DNA of 64,000 nt from Parvularcula maris (GCF_024505085.1 NZ_JANIBC010000001.1:1-64000), one strand, 5' to 3'; positions 8,875 through 18,049 are shown, counted from the first letter of the stretch. Numbers and translations are program-made. Notes: generated from the sequence alone by a model not told the origin.

Positions 8875-9459
8875 TCAGGCGACGGCTTCGACGGCGTTCA
8901 CCTCGGGCACGTAGTGCTTGAGGAGGTTCTCGATCCCGCTCTTGAGGGTCATGGTGGAGGACGGGCAGCCAGCACACGCCCCCTGCATGGTCAGGTAGAC
9001 GATGCCGTCGCCGGGCTCGAAGCGGTGGAAGATGATATCGCCGCCGTCCTGGGCCACGGCGGGTCGCACGCGGGTGTCGAGAAGCTCGATGATCTGCTCG
9101 ACGATCTCCCGCTCCTCGCCCTTATAGTCCTCGGGCGCAGTGGTCCCGGAGGCGGCCGCCGCCCGGCCCTGGTCGAGCACCGGGATGCCCGCCGCGAGGA
9201 AGTCGGCGATGGTGCCGAGGACGGCGGGCTTGATGTCGTCCCAGTCCACGGTCTGGTCCTTGGACACGGTAACGAAGCTGCCGCCCAGATAGACCGAGAC
9301 CACCCCGTCCACGTCGAACAGGGCGGTGGCCAAAGGCGAGATTTTCGCGGCCCCCGGCGAGGGAAAGTCCATGCCGAGCTGCCCCTCGCCCAGCACGGGC
9401 TGATCAGGCAGGAACTTCAAGGACTGCGGGTTCGGCGTGTCTTCGGTGCGGATATGCAT
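8875..9459 (-). CDS. nfuA: NifU/NfuA family Fe-S cluster scaffold or carrier protein
   Basis: A 194-aa protein with the N-terminal Nfu domain (RTEDTPNPQSLKFLPDQPV) and the C-terminal NifU-like domain with the cluster-binding CAGC motif in GACAGCPSSTMTLKSGIENLL. It carries Fe-S clusters to target enzymes. I chose the start MHIRTEDTPN at 9459, the usual start of alphaproteobacterial homologues; an upstream start at 9534 would add 25 residues of non-family sequence. No strong ribosome site precedes it. It is ten bases from tsaB and may head that operon. Upstream is an 86-base divergent region shared with the TPR-repeat gene. Confidence 0.92.
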   Translation of the reverse strand: MHIRTEDTPNPQSLKFLPDQPVLGEGQLGMDFPSPGAAKISPLATALFDVDGVVSVYLGGSFVTVSKDQTVDWDDIKPAVLGTIADFLAAGIPVLDQGRAAAASGTTAPEDYKGEEREIVEQIIELLDTRVRPAVAQDGGDIIFHRFEPGDGIVYLTMQGACAGCPSSTMTLKSGIENLLKHYVPEVNAVEAVA

Positions 9460-9545
9460 GGGGGTGAGATGGCTGCTCGCGCGGTGGAGTGCAAGCGGTG
9501 AACATGATGGTTGCGCCGCTCCCAGTTTGTTCACAACTTTGAGGT

Positions 9546-11591
9546 ATGGAACCCGTTTCGCTGGTGCTCGGCTCTTTCCTCTCCGCTCTCTTCGCTATGC
9601 CGTGCCAAGGCGGGATGGATAGAGCGATGGCGCGTTTGAAACGCGGCGAGCTGGACCCCAACCACAATATCTTGCGCGCAGCGAGTTACGCCAGGTGGAA
9701 TGCGAGCCTGCATCTTCTTCAGGCGCATTGGGATGAGTGCATAGAGTGGGCACGCGCCCAGGATCGTTACGGCGTCGTCAACACTGGCCGGTGGGAAGAA
9801 GGCCTGGCGGTACGAAAGCAGCTCAACAGACGAATGAGCCGGGTTCACGACAAGGATATGGCAGAGGCCATGGGGCTGGGCGACGGTCAGTATAAAGAAG
9901 TCCAGACGGCGATGCGCGATCTTCTGGCCGCCGAGAAGAGTGAGAAGGCTGATCCGCGGGAAGCCCTTACGATAGCGGCCCTTGACGAGCTTTCTTCATG
10001 GGCGGGTTGGGACCAGGTTCCCCCGCCTCTTAAGCGCGCTTTCAAGGCGGAGACCAACGGGTTCGCCGACGCGTTCCGCGCCAGTATCGGAGAGCTGCAA
10101 GCCACGAACGAAGCGCGGTGGAAGGCGTTTCAGAAGATACACGCTGCGCTCACCCGCGAGGAGATACTGGCCAACACGGAGCACGGGGTCGAGCAAAACG
10201 AAAAAATACTTGCCGAGCTCGGTGAGCTGCGTTCTGTACTCGAGGGGAAGATCAACGAGCTCCAGGCCAATGAGCAGCTGGTCAACACCTTCCTCGCTCG
10301 CATTCTTGACCGCCATGTCCCCAAAACGCTGTGGGCCGACGAGTTTGACAGTATCGTAGCACGCTGGCGCAGCGCCTCCCATGAATTGGTGGCACCAAGG
10401 AACCAAGCCGCGGAGTTTGAACAAGAGCGGCGCCGCGCCAAGGAGGCTCTCGACGGCGGTCAGCTCGAAGAGGCCGAGAATATTCTCGCCACCCTGCGGG
10501 CAGAACGGCGAGCCCGCCGCGAGGAAGAAAAAGCGCAGCAGCTCTTCGAGCAACAACAGCGCGAGGCCCGCTGGCGAGAGGAGCAGCAAGCCGATGCGGA
10601 GCTGCTGAAAGAACAGGCCGAGATCGTCGCTGTCACCGAGCCCATGCGCGGTGCTGCGCTACTGGAGGAGGCCGCCAGAGAACTGCCTGATGCGCCAAGC
10701 GAGTTGTGGGCCGATTGGCTTGAACAATCTGGTGACCTCGCAGGTCGGGAAGGTGAAATCTACGCCGTACCTGGAGCACTTGAAAAGAAAGTCGATCTAT
10801 TAAGTGAGGTTGCAGGTTGGCGAGGCGCAGGTAGCGAATGGGCAAGGCTCAAGAACAAGCTCGGCAACGCCCTTCTGGTCATCGGCGAACGCGGCCATAA
10901 CGATTCTCTCGTCCGTGCTGTAAAGGCTTATGATGAGGCACTTCTCGAACGCACTCGCGAGAGGACCCCTCTTGACTGGGCCACGATTAAGAACAATCTC
11001 GGCAGCGTCCTGTCGATCATGGCCGCGCGCGGAAATGACGACGCCCTACCTCGTGCCATAAAAGCCTTTGGTGAAGTCCTCCTCGAACGCACTCGCGATA
11101 GGGACCCCTTCAACTGGGCTGCGACAAAGAGCAATCTTGGCAACTCCCTGTCAATCCTAGGCGAGCGCGGCGATAGTGATGCACTCTGCCAAGCTATCGA
11201 AGCTTATGAGGATGCTCTTGTCGTATGGACACGCGATGAGGCCCCCCTTCGTTGGGCCACGGCCAAGCACAATATGGGAAGTGTATTTCGGGTCCTTGGT
11301 GAGCGCGGAGATGAAAACGCACTTCAACGCGCTGTCCGTGCTTACGAGGAAGTTCTACTCGAACGCACCCGCGATAAGGTCCCGCTTCAATGGGCTAAGA
11401 CCAAAAGTAATCTCGGAAACGCCCTTCGGTTCATTGGTGAGCGGGGAGACAACGAGGCTCTTCGGGCAAGTCTTGTTTGTCACGATGAGGCGCTGGAGGA
11501 GCTGACTGCGGAACGGGCGCAAGCCTTGCATGACATGGCCACACGAAACCGTGCGAAGACCCTCGCTCTTATCAAAGAACGGGGTCTCTGA
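9546..11591 (+). CDS. Large TPR-repeat protein with unassigned N-terminal region and coiled coil
   Basis: A 681-aa protein of unknown function. Residues 1-280 (starting MEPVSLVLGSFLSALFA, then PNHNILRAASYARW) match no domain I can name with certainty; a short hydrophobic start followed by PNH...RA recalls N-termini of some bacterial STAND/TPR signalling proteins, but this is from memory. Residues about 290-375 are rich in Glu, Arg, Gln and Ala and should form a coiled coil. From residue 432 there are five TPR-like repeats of exactly 46 residues, beginning with Trp at 432, 478, 524, 570 and 616, with consensus NLGN..LGERGD...A..AYEEALLERTR. The gene is alone on its strand, with codon use looser than its neighbours. 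Other starts at 9597 or 9615 are possible. Confidence 0.8.
   Translation: MEPVSLVLGSFLSALFAMPCQGGMDRAMARLKRGELDPNHNILRAASYARWNASLHLLQAHWDECIEWARAQDRYGVVNTGRWEEGLAVRKQLNRRMSRVHDKDMAEAMGLGDGQYKEVQTAMRDLLAAEKSEKADPREALTIAALDELSSWAGWDQVPPPLKRAFKAETNGFADAFRASIGELQATNEARWKAFQKIHAALTREEILANTEHGVEQNEKILAELGELRSVLEGKINELQANEQLVNTFLARILDRHVPKTLWADEFDSIVARWRSASHELVAPRNQAAEFEQERRRAKEALDGGQLEEAENILATLRAERRARREEEKAQQLFEQQQREARWREEQQADAELLKEQAEIVAVTEPMRGAALLEEAARELPDAPSELWADWLEQSGDLAGREGEIYAVPGALEKKVDLLSEVAGWRGAGSEWARLKNKLGNALLVIGERGHNDSLVRAVKAYDEALLERTRERTPLDWATIKNNLGSVLSIMAARGNDDALPRAIKAFGEVLLERTRDRDPFNWAATKSNLGNSLSILGERGDSDALCQAIEAYEDALVVWTRDEAPLRWATAKHNMGSVFRVLGERGDENALQRAVRAYEEVLLERTRDKVPLQWAKTKSNLGNALRFIGERGDNEALRASLVCHDEALEELTAERAQALHDMATRNRAKTLALIKERGL
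10839..11528 (+). repeat. Five in-frame 138-base (46-aa) tandem repeats
   Basis: Units start at 10839, 10977, 11115, 11253 and 11391, each at a TGG codon. They share NLG near position 7, GERGD near 16-20 and LLERTR near 35-40. The last unit is diverged after its middle. The exact 46-residue spacing, without insertions, points to duplication within the gene. Confidence 0.85.
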
Positions 11592-11667
11592 CACCGCTCC
11601 CCGCCTTTTCCTCTTGATCCTACCTGCGCGACGTGGCTTTGCCTTAAGGAAAACCGGCGAGGTCCCC

Positions 11668-13986
11668 TTGGCTGACGATACCACAACCAAATTCACCGAT
11701 GACGAAGCGCTCGATTTCCACTCCCGCGGCAAGCCGGGGAAGCTGGAGGTGACGCCGACCAAGCCCATGGCGACCCAGCGGGACCTGTCGCTCGCCTACT
11801 CGCCCGGCGTGGCGGTGCCGGTGAAGAAGATCGCCGAGGACCCCGACAGCGCCTACGACCTCACAGCTAGAGGCAACATGGTGGCGGTGATCTCCAACGG
11901 GACCGCGATCCTGGGGCTCGGCAATCTGGGCGCGCTGGCGTCGAAGCCGGTGATGGAGGGCAAGTCGGTGCTCTTCAAGCGCTTCGCCGATATCGACTCG
12001 ATCGACCTCGAGGTGGATACGGAGGACCCCGACGCGTTCATCGACGCGGTGAAGCATCTCGGCCCCTCCTTCGGCGGCATCAATCTCGAGGACATTCAGG
12101 CCCCTGACAGCTTCTATATCGAGGAGCGCCTCAAGGAGCTGATGGACATCCCCGTCTTCCACGACGACCAGCATGGCACCGCCATCATCGCCGCCGCCGG
12201 GCTCCTCAATGCCTGCGACATCACCGGCAAGAGGATGCAGGACATCAAGGTCGCGGTCTCGGGCGCGGGCTCGTCGGCCTTGTCCGTGGTCAGCCTCTTC
12301 AAGACCCTCGGTGTGCGCCACGAGAACGTGCTGATGGCCGACCGCGGCGGCGTCCTCAGGGTGGGCCGGGACAAGCCGATGAACCAGTGGCAGTCCGCCC
12401 ATGCGGTGGAGACCGACAAGGAGACCCTGACCCAGGCCATGGAGGGCGCGGACGTCGCCATCGGCCTCTCCGTGGGCGGAGCGTTCACGCCTGAGATGGT
12501 GCGGTCGATGGCGTCGAACCCGATCATTTTCGCCATGGCCAACCCCACGCCTGAGATTACCCCTGAACAAGTCGCCGAAGTGCGCGGCGACGTCATCATG
12601 GCGACGGGGCGTTCGGACTACCCCAACCAAGTGAACAACGTTCTGGGCTTTCCCTATATCTTCCGCGGCGCCCTCGATGTGCGTGCACGGACGATCAACG
12701 AGGAGATGAAGGCCGCCTGCGCCCGCGCCCTCGCCGACCTCGCCCGCCAGGACGTGCCCGACGAAGTCGCCAACGCCTATGGCACGCGCCTTCAGTACGG
12801 GCCGGGCTACATCATCCCGACGCCCTTCGATCCGCGGCTGATCTCCGCCATCCCCCCCGCCGTCGCCAAGGCCGCCTGCGACACGGGTGTTGCGAGGAAG
12901 CCGATCGAGGACTTCCCCGGCTACGAGAACAAGCTCGCCACGCGCCTCGATCCGTCTGCTGCGTTCCTTCAGAAGGTCTACGCCTCGGTCAGGTCGTCGG
13001 AGCCCAAGAAGCGCATCGTCTTCGCCGAGGGCGAGGAGGAGGTGGTGATCCGCGCCGCCCACCAGTTCCAGAGCCAGGGGCTCGGGCAGGCGATCCTGAT
13101 CGGACGCGACGACAATGTCCGCCGCCAGATGACTTCGCTGGGCCTCTCCTCCCACCAGGACATGGAGATCTGGAACGCCCGCGAATCGGCACAGACACGC
13201 CTTTACACGGACTATCTCTACAAACGGCTTCAGCGCCAGGGCTATCTGGAGCGTGACTGCCGCCGTCTCGTCAACCAGGACCGCAACACCTTTGCCGCCT
13301 GCATGCTGGCCAGTGGTCACGCCGACGGCATGGTGACGGGGGTGACGAGGCACTACAATGTCGCTCTACGGAATGTCCGCTTCGCCCTCGACCCCAGGCC
13401 AGGCGAACGGGTAATCGGCATGTCGGTGATCCTGTCCAAGGGGCGGACGGTCTTCATGGCCGACACCTCGATCGCCGAGTACCCGACCTCGGAGGAGCTC
13501 GCCGACATCGCGGTCCAGTCCGCCCATGCGGTGCGCCAGCTCGGCTTCGAACCCAGGGTCGCCTTCACCAGCCACTCGAACTTCGGTAATCCTGATACGG
13601 AGCATATGCGCCGCATCTCTGACGCGGTGCGCATCCTCGACGAGCGGGTGGACACGGATTTCGAGTATGAGGGCGAGATGACACCGCGGATGGCGCTCAA
13701 TGCCCGCCTGCGGAAGATCTACCCCTTCAGCAGGCTGACGGGGGACGCGAACCTCCTCATCACGCCGGGGCTGCATTCAGGTGGCATCGCCTCGAAACTG
13801 CTCGCCGAGATCGGCGGCGCGACGGTCATCGGCCCTGTCCTTATCGGCCTCTCCAAGCCCGTGCAGATCGTCCAGACGGGGGTGCAAGTGAACGACATCC
13901 TGACCCTCGCCGCCATCGCCGCCTACGAGCTCGACCAGGAGCACCGGGAGTGGGCGGCGGGCAGCGGCACACGGCCTGCGGTCTAG
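11668..13986 (+). CDS. maeB: NADP-dependent malic enzyme with C-terminal phosphotransacetylase-like domain
   Basis: A 772-aa MaeB-type enzyme that decarboxylates malate to pyruvate. The malic enzyme part (about 1-420) shows AYSPGVAVPV, VISNGTAILGLGNLG, the catalytic region VFHDDQHGTAII and the NAD(P)-binding VSGAGSSALSV. The C-terminal 330 residues are a phosphotransacetylase-like domain (RIVFAEGEEEVVIRAA...) thought to regulate the enzyme. I place the start at the TTG at 11668, with GAGG five bases upstream, giving ADDTTTKFTDDEAL; longer frames run back into the TPR gene. It lies 76 bases after that gene and ends 17 bases from the convergent AraC gene. Confidence 0.94.
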   Translation: MADDTTTKFTDDEALDFHSRGKPGKLEVTPTKPMATQRDLSLAYSPGVAVPVKKIAEDPDSAYDLTARGNMVAVISNGTAILGLGNLGALASKPVMEGKSVLFKRFADIDSIDLEVDTEDPDAFIDAVKHLGPSFGGINLEDIQAPDSFYIEERLKELMDIPVFHDDQHGTAIIAAAGLLNACDITGKRMQDIKVAVSGAGSSALSVVSLFKTLGVRHENVLMADRGGVLRVGRDKPMNQWQSAHAVETDKETLTQAMEGADVAIGLSVGGAFTPEMVRSMASNPIIFAMANPTPEITPEQVAEVRGDVIMATGRSDYPNQVNNVLGFPYIFRGALDVRARTINEEMKAACARALADLARQDVPDEVANAYGTRLQYGPGYIIPTPFDPRLISAIPPAVAKAACDTGVARKPIEDFPGYENKLATRLDPSAAFLQKVYASVRSSEPKKRIVFAEGEEEVVIRAAHQFQSQGLGQAILIGRDDNVRRQMTSLGLSSHQDMEIWNARESAQTRLYTDYLYKRLQRQGYLERDCRRLVNQDRNTFAACMLASGHADGMVTGVTRHYNVALRNVRFALDPRPGERVIGMSVILSKGRTVFMADTSIAEYPTSEELADIAVQSAHAVRQLGFEPRVAFTSHSNFGNPDTEHMRRISDAVRILDERVDTDFEYEGEMTPRMALNARLRKIYPFSRLTGDANLLITPGLHSGGIASKLLAEIGGATVIGPVLIGLSKPVQIVQTGVQVNDILTLAAIAAYELDQEHREWAAGSGTRPAV

Positions 13987-14003
13987 ATAGGGGCGCCGCC
14001 GCG

Positions 14004-14900
14004 CTATTCGCGTAGGCTTGCGGCCCTTGATCTTGCCACGAACTGAAGGATCAGCTCGTCCTCGCTGGCGATGAACTCCTTCGGGGGCATGGCGAAGAAC
14101 GCCTTCACCGCCCTGGCGAAGTGCGCCTGGTCGTAGAAGCCGGCGTCCTGCGCCAGGCGGGCGAGCACCTCCGGTCGTCCGTCTTGGACAGCCGCCGCCA
14201 GGCAGTTCATCTGCACGATACGCCGGTAGGTACGCGGAGGAATGCCCACGATCCTGCCGAAGGTCCGGCTGAGATGGCGCTCGCTGATGCCGGCCTCCTC
14301 TGCCACCTCGTCGATCCGCGCCGTCCCCTGGGACGCCTCGAGCCGGGAAAGCGCAAGCCGGACCGCATCGGGAGCTTCGAAGCGCTTTTCGCCGTGGGCC
14401 TGCCACCAGGAGGAGAAGATCGCCGCTGCGGCGCTCGGGTCCTCGTCACCGCTGAACGCCGCGGAAAGCTCACCGAACGCACCAGCGAAGTCAGGAGCCA
14501 GCTCTTGAGGGGGCAGAGCACGGTGGGTGGCCGCCGCACCTTCGATCCCAAAGCAGAGATAGGGAGCGAGGGGGTCGAGTTCGGCGAGGAAGTGCCGCAG
14601 CGGTCCCGAACTGCCCATGATCACGGTCTCCTCCGCGATCTGACCGGACAGATGAAGGCCGACCGCATCGAGGTCGAGCGTCCACCCCGCCACCCGAGCC
14701 CAAACCCTGCCGGAGATCACCGCTCCGAGATAGGGAAAGCCTGTGGGCAGCGCCCTCCCCTCGAACGTCCGGGCCTCGCTGTCACGGCCGTAAACGAGGC
14801 GCCGGACCAGGGAAGGCGTGCCTTGGGGCTCGTCGATCGTCTGGTAGATATTTGGATTCACTGCGTTTCCCCGAGACGAAGACTTGGAACACCGAAGCAT
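14004..14900 (-). CDS. AraC family transcriptional regulator
   Basis: A 298-aa regulator. The C-terminal 100 residues hold the two helix-turn-helix motifs of the AraC family: IDEVAEEAGISERHLSRTFGRIVGIPPRTYRRI and VLARLAQDAGFYDQAHFARAVKAFFAMPPKEF. The N-terminal 180 residues form the effector part (FPYLGAVISGRVWARVAGWTLDLDAVGLHLSGQ), similar to the set of regulators that sense small molecules through a cupin-like domain, but the ligand cannot be deduced. Its target is not obvious: it faces away from the VPLPA-CTERM-like gene with a 153-base divergent region between them, so it may control that gene or itself. Confidence 0.88.
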   Translation of the reverse strand: MLRCSKSSSRGNAVNPNIYQTIDEPQGTPSLVRRLVYGRDSEARTFEGRALPTGFPYLGAVISGRVWARVAGWTLDLDAVGLHLSGQIAEETVIMGSSGPLRHFLAELDPLAPYLCFGIEGAAATHRALPPQELAPDFAGAFGELSAAFSGDEDPSAAAAIFSSWWQAHGEKRFEAPDAVRLALSRLEASQGTARIDEVAEEAGISERHLSRTFGRIVGIPPRTYRRIVQMNCLAAAVQDGRPEVLARLAQDAGFYDQAHFARAVKAFFAMPPKEFIASEDELILQFVARSRAASLRE

Positions 14901-15053
14901 GACGTGTCCGCTAGCTAAAATCCTACGCGAAGTTTAGCCGGTGGCCGAAATATACAAGCAGTTCGTCAAAACTTGGTTCAGCTTGGAAAGGGGCGATGCG
15001 GTGATTGCGCCGCGCCTTTTGTCTAAACCGGCTTTCTTCGGGGGAAGAGAAAC

Positions 15054-15695
15054 ATGAATTATTTCAGAACAGTACTGATCGCAGGAGCGATGGCTGCAAC
15101 GGCAACTGGCAGCGCCTTGGCGGCGCCTGTCCAGTATCAGGGGATCACCTTCCCTGGCGGCATCAGCTCTTTTGCCGACCGGGTCGTCTCGACGGATACG
15201 GGCGAGCTCGCACCGACCAACACGTTCAACCTGATCGCCGACAACGCCATCGGCACGCCGGACAATTTCGCCCGGTCCCTAGGCCGGGGCGGCAACATCG
15301 TCCTTCAGTTCACGGACAACGCGCTGACGGGTTCGGGCGACGATGCCGAGGATCTCTTCGTCTTCGAAGTGGGTCCCGATATTGAGGACACGGAGGTCGA
15401 GATCAGCCAGGACGGCGTCAACTTCATCAGCGTGGGGCGGGTCTTCGGCTCCACCTCCCGGATCGACATCGACCCGTTCCTTGCGAGTGCAGGGCTCGAT
15501 CCGTTTACGAAGTTCTTCTTCGTCAGGCTGACGGATGTCGCCAGCGAGGGTCAGCAGTTCGGCCAGTATGTCGGGGCCGATATCGACGCCCTCGGCGCCA
15601 TCTCCTCGGTCGAGATCTCGCCCGTTCCGGTTCCGGCGGCAGCCCTTCTCTTCGGGCCGCTGGCAGCAGGCCTGTTCTGGCGCCGCAAAGGCTGA
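15054..15695 (+). CDS. VPLPA-CTERM-like secreted protein
   Basis: A 213-aa exported protein of unknown function. Residues 1-24 are a signal peptide ending around SALAAPV. The C-terminus is a sorting-type tail: VPVPAAALLF, a hydrophobic helix, then WRRKG. This is the layout of PEP-CTERM/VPLPA-CTERM proteins, which are processed by an exosortase or a related protease and often become part of the extracellular matrix. The body (beta-rich; DLFVFEVGPDIEDTEVEISQDG) has no firmly named domain. GGGGAAGAG sits just before the ATG. A good terminator follows. No exosortase gene is in this window. Confidence 0.85.
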   Translation: MNYFRTVLIAGAMAATATGSALAAPVQYQGITFPGGISSFADRVVSTDTGELAPTNTFNLIADNAIGTPDNFARSLGRGGNIVLQFTDNALTGSGDDAEDLFVFEVGPDIEDTEVEISQDGVNFISVGRVFGSTSRIDIDPFLASAGLDPFTKFFFVRLTDVASEGQQFGQYVGADIDALGAISSVEISPVPVPAAALLFGPLAAGLFWRRKG

Positions 15696-15722
15696 GGTTT
15701 CTCAGAACTTACGAATGAAGAG

Positions 15723-15754
15723 AAAGGCGGCTCGCCTCAGTGGGCCGCCTTTTT
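15723..15754 (+). terminator. Rho-independent terminator after the VPLPA-CTERM-like gene
   Basis: Perfect nine-base stem AAAGGCGGC / GCCGCCTTT with a 12-base loop, followed by a run of T. It lies 28 bases after the stop codon. Confidence 0.88.
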
Positions 15755-15802
15755 CGGTGGTGCGCCGGTTTGGACATCTGTGTGAAGACAAGCGCGGCAC
15801 CC

Positions 15803-15930
15803 ACCTCTCCCTCCGTGAGAGGTCGAAGGCTGTGTAGCAGGCTTCGGGTGAGGGCATTTTCGTACTAGCTCAATCAACTGCTCGCCCTCACTCGACATCG
15901 AAGATGTCGATCTCTCCCAAAGGAAGAGAT
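15803..15930. repeat. R2 dispersed intergenic repeat
   Basis: Starts CCTCTCCCTC..GAGAGGTC and ends with CGACATCGAAGATGTCG followed by ATCTCTCCCAAAGGAAGAGAT. The same two ends occur at 21511-21615. The palindrome CGACATC-GAA-GATGTCG is identical in both. It lies between the VPLPA-CTERM-like gene and regA, where no gene is seen. Confidence 0.75.
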
Positions 15931-15989
15931 GAAGGAGCGTGCGCCCTCAACGAGGACGCTTACAAACTATGCAACCGCGCTTCTTCCGT

Positions 15990-16559
15990 CTACTGAGGTG
16001 CGCGTTTCGCCAGGATGCGCTGGAGGGTTCGGCGATGCATGCCGAGCCGTCTCGCCGTTTCCGAGACGTTGTGGTTGCAGAGCTCGTAGACCCGCTGGAT
16101 GTGCTCCCACCGGACCCGGTCGGCGGACATAGGGTTCTCGGGCGGCTCAGGCAGCGAGCCTGCCTTGGCGAGGAGCGCCTTCTCCACATCATCGGCATCG
16201 GCGGGCTTGGCGAGGTAGTCGATGGCGCCCGCCTTTACCGCCGCGACGGCCGTCGTGATGTTGCCGTAGCCGGTCAGGATCACCGCGCGGGCATCGGCGC
16301 GCTGCTCGTGCAGGAAATTGACGATGTCGATGCCGTCGCCGTCGTCGAGGCGCAGGTCCACCACGGCGAAGGCAGGCGCGCTCTGGCGGATCGCCGATTT
16401 CGCCTCGCTCACGCTCTCGGCCAGGGTGGGCTGGAAGCCGCGCTTCTCCATGGCTCGGCCGAGCCGGGTGCGGAAGGCCTGGTCGTCGTCCACGATCAGG
16501 CAGCTCACATCCTGGGGCAGGCCGCTTTGGGCGGGGGCGGCGGTGCTTGTCTCACTCAT
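15990..16559 (-). CDS. regA: Redox response regulator, RegA/ActR/PrrA type
   Basis: A 189-aa response regulator. The receiver domain (about 15-130) holds CLIVDDDQAF and the phospho-acceptor Asp in FAVVDLRLDDGDG, with VILTGYGN and DYLAKPAD after it. A short linker of prolines leads to a Fis-type helix-turn-helix (ELCNHNVSETARRLGMHRRTLQRILAKRAP), which is almost invariant among RegA proteins. RegA activates and represses genes for respiration, photosynthesis, carbon and nitrogen fixation when oxygen falls. It overlaps the start-side partner regB by four bases and is transcribed after it. In most alphaproteobacteria regA is divergent from regB; here both are on one strand in the order regB-regA. 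Confidence 0.93.
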   Translation of the reverse strand: MSETSTAAPAQSGLPQDVSCLIVDDDQAFRTRLGRAMEKRGFQPTLAESVSEAKSAIRQSAPAFAVVDLRLDDGDGIDIVNFLHEQRADARAVILTGYGNITTAVAAVKAGAIDYLAKPADADDVEKALLAKAGSLPEPPENPMSADRVRWEHIQRVYELCNHNVSETARRLGMHRRTLQRILAKRAPQ

Positions 16560-17887
16560 GTTGCGTAGGCCTCCACGGCGAAGTTCTTCTCGACTGATGT
16601 GGTCTTTTCCACCAGCTCGGCCAGCGGCCAGGACACCGAGACCCAGGCGCCTCGGGAGGCGCTGCGATTGCCCACCTCGACGAGCCCGCCGGTCCGCTCG
16701 AGCAGGGTCTTGGCGATGAAGAAGCCAAGCCCGAGCCCCCCCTTGCCGTCGTCCTTCTTAGCGGCGGGGCGCGGATAAGGTTTGCCGAGGCGGATCATGG
16801 TCTCATGGGGGATGCCGGGGCCGTCATCGAGCACCCGCACTCTGAGGTCGCGCTCGGACCAGCCCGCCTCTATGACCAGTTTGGAGGAGGCGTATTTGTG
16901 CGCGTTCTCGATCAGGTTGCGTAGGCCGTAGATGATCTCGGGTCGCCGCTGAAGCTTCTCCGGCAGAGGGCCGCTTTCGGTATCGAAACGGAACTCGATC
17001 TGCTTCGTGCTCTCGTCGAGAAAGGGCCTTGCCGCCTCGCGCAGCAGGGCGTCGAGGGAGATGGCGTTGTGCACGGCGTCCCCCGCCTCGCCGTTCTCGG
17101 ACAAACGCCTGAGGATGCGCTGGCAGCGCTGGGTCTGGCTGATGAGGAGGCTGGCATCCTCCTTGAGGGGGCCTTCGGGCAGCTCCCGCTCCATCTCGCG
17201 GGCGGTGATCTGGATGGTGCCCAGCGGCGTGCCGAGCTCGTGGGCGGCGGCGGCGGCAAGGCCGTCGAGGGCGGTCAGACGCTCTTCCCGGCTGAGGGCG
17301 AGCTGCGCTGCGCCAAGCGCCTCGCCGAGCTTCTCCCGCTCCCGCGCCACCCGGTAGGCATAGGCCGAAGTGAAGGCGACGCCCATCACCAGCGCGGCCC
17401 ACAGCCCCAGATTATAGACCTGCGGCACCTCGAAGCCGTCATCGGTGGTCCAGGGCAGCGGCGAGTGCCAGAGCGACAATACGGTGTAGCAGGCGATCAC
17501 CAGGGCAATGACGACCGCCGCATAGGCCGCCCGCGCCGAGCTCGCCGCCAGCATAGCCTGCATGATCAGCCACAGGGCGAAGGGGTTCTGAATGCCGCCG
17601 GTGAAGAAGAGGATGACGCTGATCTGCAGCGTGTCGAAGGAGAGGTAGCCGACGATCTCCCGCTCGGTCAGCACCCGCGCCGGGCTGAAATTCAAGGTGG
17701 CGTAGAGGTTCACCGCCGCCCCGGCGGCGATCGCCACCAGCACCTGTGCCAAAGGCAGCTCGAAGCCGAAGCCGAACTTGACCACGGCGAGAACCACCAC
17801 TTGGCCCAGAACGGCAAACCACCGAAGCCCCGTCAGCGTACCCTGCCGCAGGATCGAGGGATGATCGGAGAGAACGGGGCTCATCAT
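16556..17887 (-). CDS. regB: Redox sensor histidine kinase, RegB/ActS/PrrB type
   Basis: A 443-aa membrane kinase. About six transmembrane helices lie in residues 20-190, with the quinone-binding signature GGIQNPFALW between two of them. The phosphorylated His is in the H-box AAAHELGTPLGTIQ. A Cys 39 residues later (QTQRCQRILRRLS) matches the spacing of the redox-active Cys265 of Rhodobacter RegB. The ATPase part shows NLIENAHKYA, DDGPGIP and KGGLGLGFFIAKTL. These features support sensing of the respiratory quinone pool. It is followed at once by regA. Confidence 0.93.
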   Translation of the reverse strand: MMSPVLSDHPSILRQGTLTGLRWFAVLGQVVVLAVVKFGFGFELPLAQVLVAIAAGAAVNLYATLNFSPARVLTEREIVGYLSFDTLQISVILFFTGGIQNPFALWLIMQAMLAASSARAAYAAVVIALVIACYTVLSLWHSPLPWTTDDGFEVPQVYNLGLWAALVMGVAFTSAYAYRVAREREKLGEALGAAQLALSREERLTALDGLAAAAAHELGTPLGTIQITAREMERELPEGPLKEDASLLISQTQRCQRILRRLSENGEAGDAVHNAISLDALLREAARPFLDESTKQIEFRFDTESGPLPEKLQRRPEIIYGLRNLIENAHKYASSKLVIEAGWSERDLRVRVLDDGPGIPHETMIRLGKPYPRPAAKKDDGKGGLGLGFFIAKTLLERTGGLVEVGNRSASRGAWVSVSWPLAELVEKTTSVEKNFAVEAYAT

Positions 17888-17963
17888 GACAGACGCCTTA
17901 GGCTGCGTCAGCGGGACTTAGCACCGGAGGAAGGGAGGGCCAAAGGACGCGGTCCAGACTACC

Positions 17964-18049
17964 CCCGTAGGACGACCAGCAAAGCCGGCCGCGTGATGCT
18001 GGCGGGGGCGCTCGTGATGCGCGGCCAGCTTCGCTGTCCGCCCTACGGC
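17964..18049. repeat. R3 dispersed inverted repeat
   Basis: Ends CCCGTAGGACGACCAG and CTGTCCGCCCTACGG are inverted; the interior GGCCGCGTGATGCTGG and GATGCGCGGCCAG is shared almost base for base with the copy at 18229-18327. Confidence 0.75.

Noticed and set aside
11644-13353. 569-aa open frame opposite maeB
   Set aside because: Antisense of a well-marked malic enzyme; composition typical of a shadow frame.
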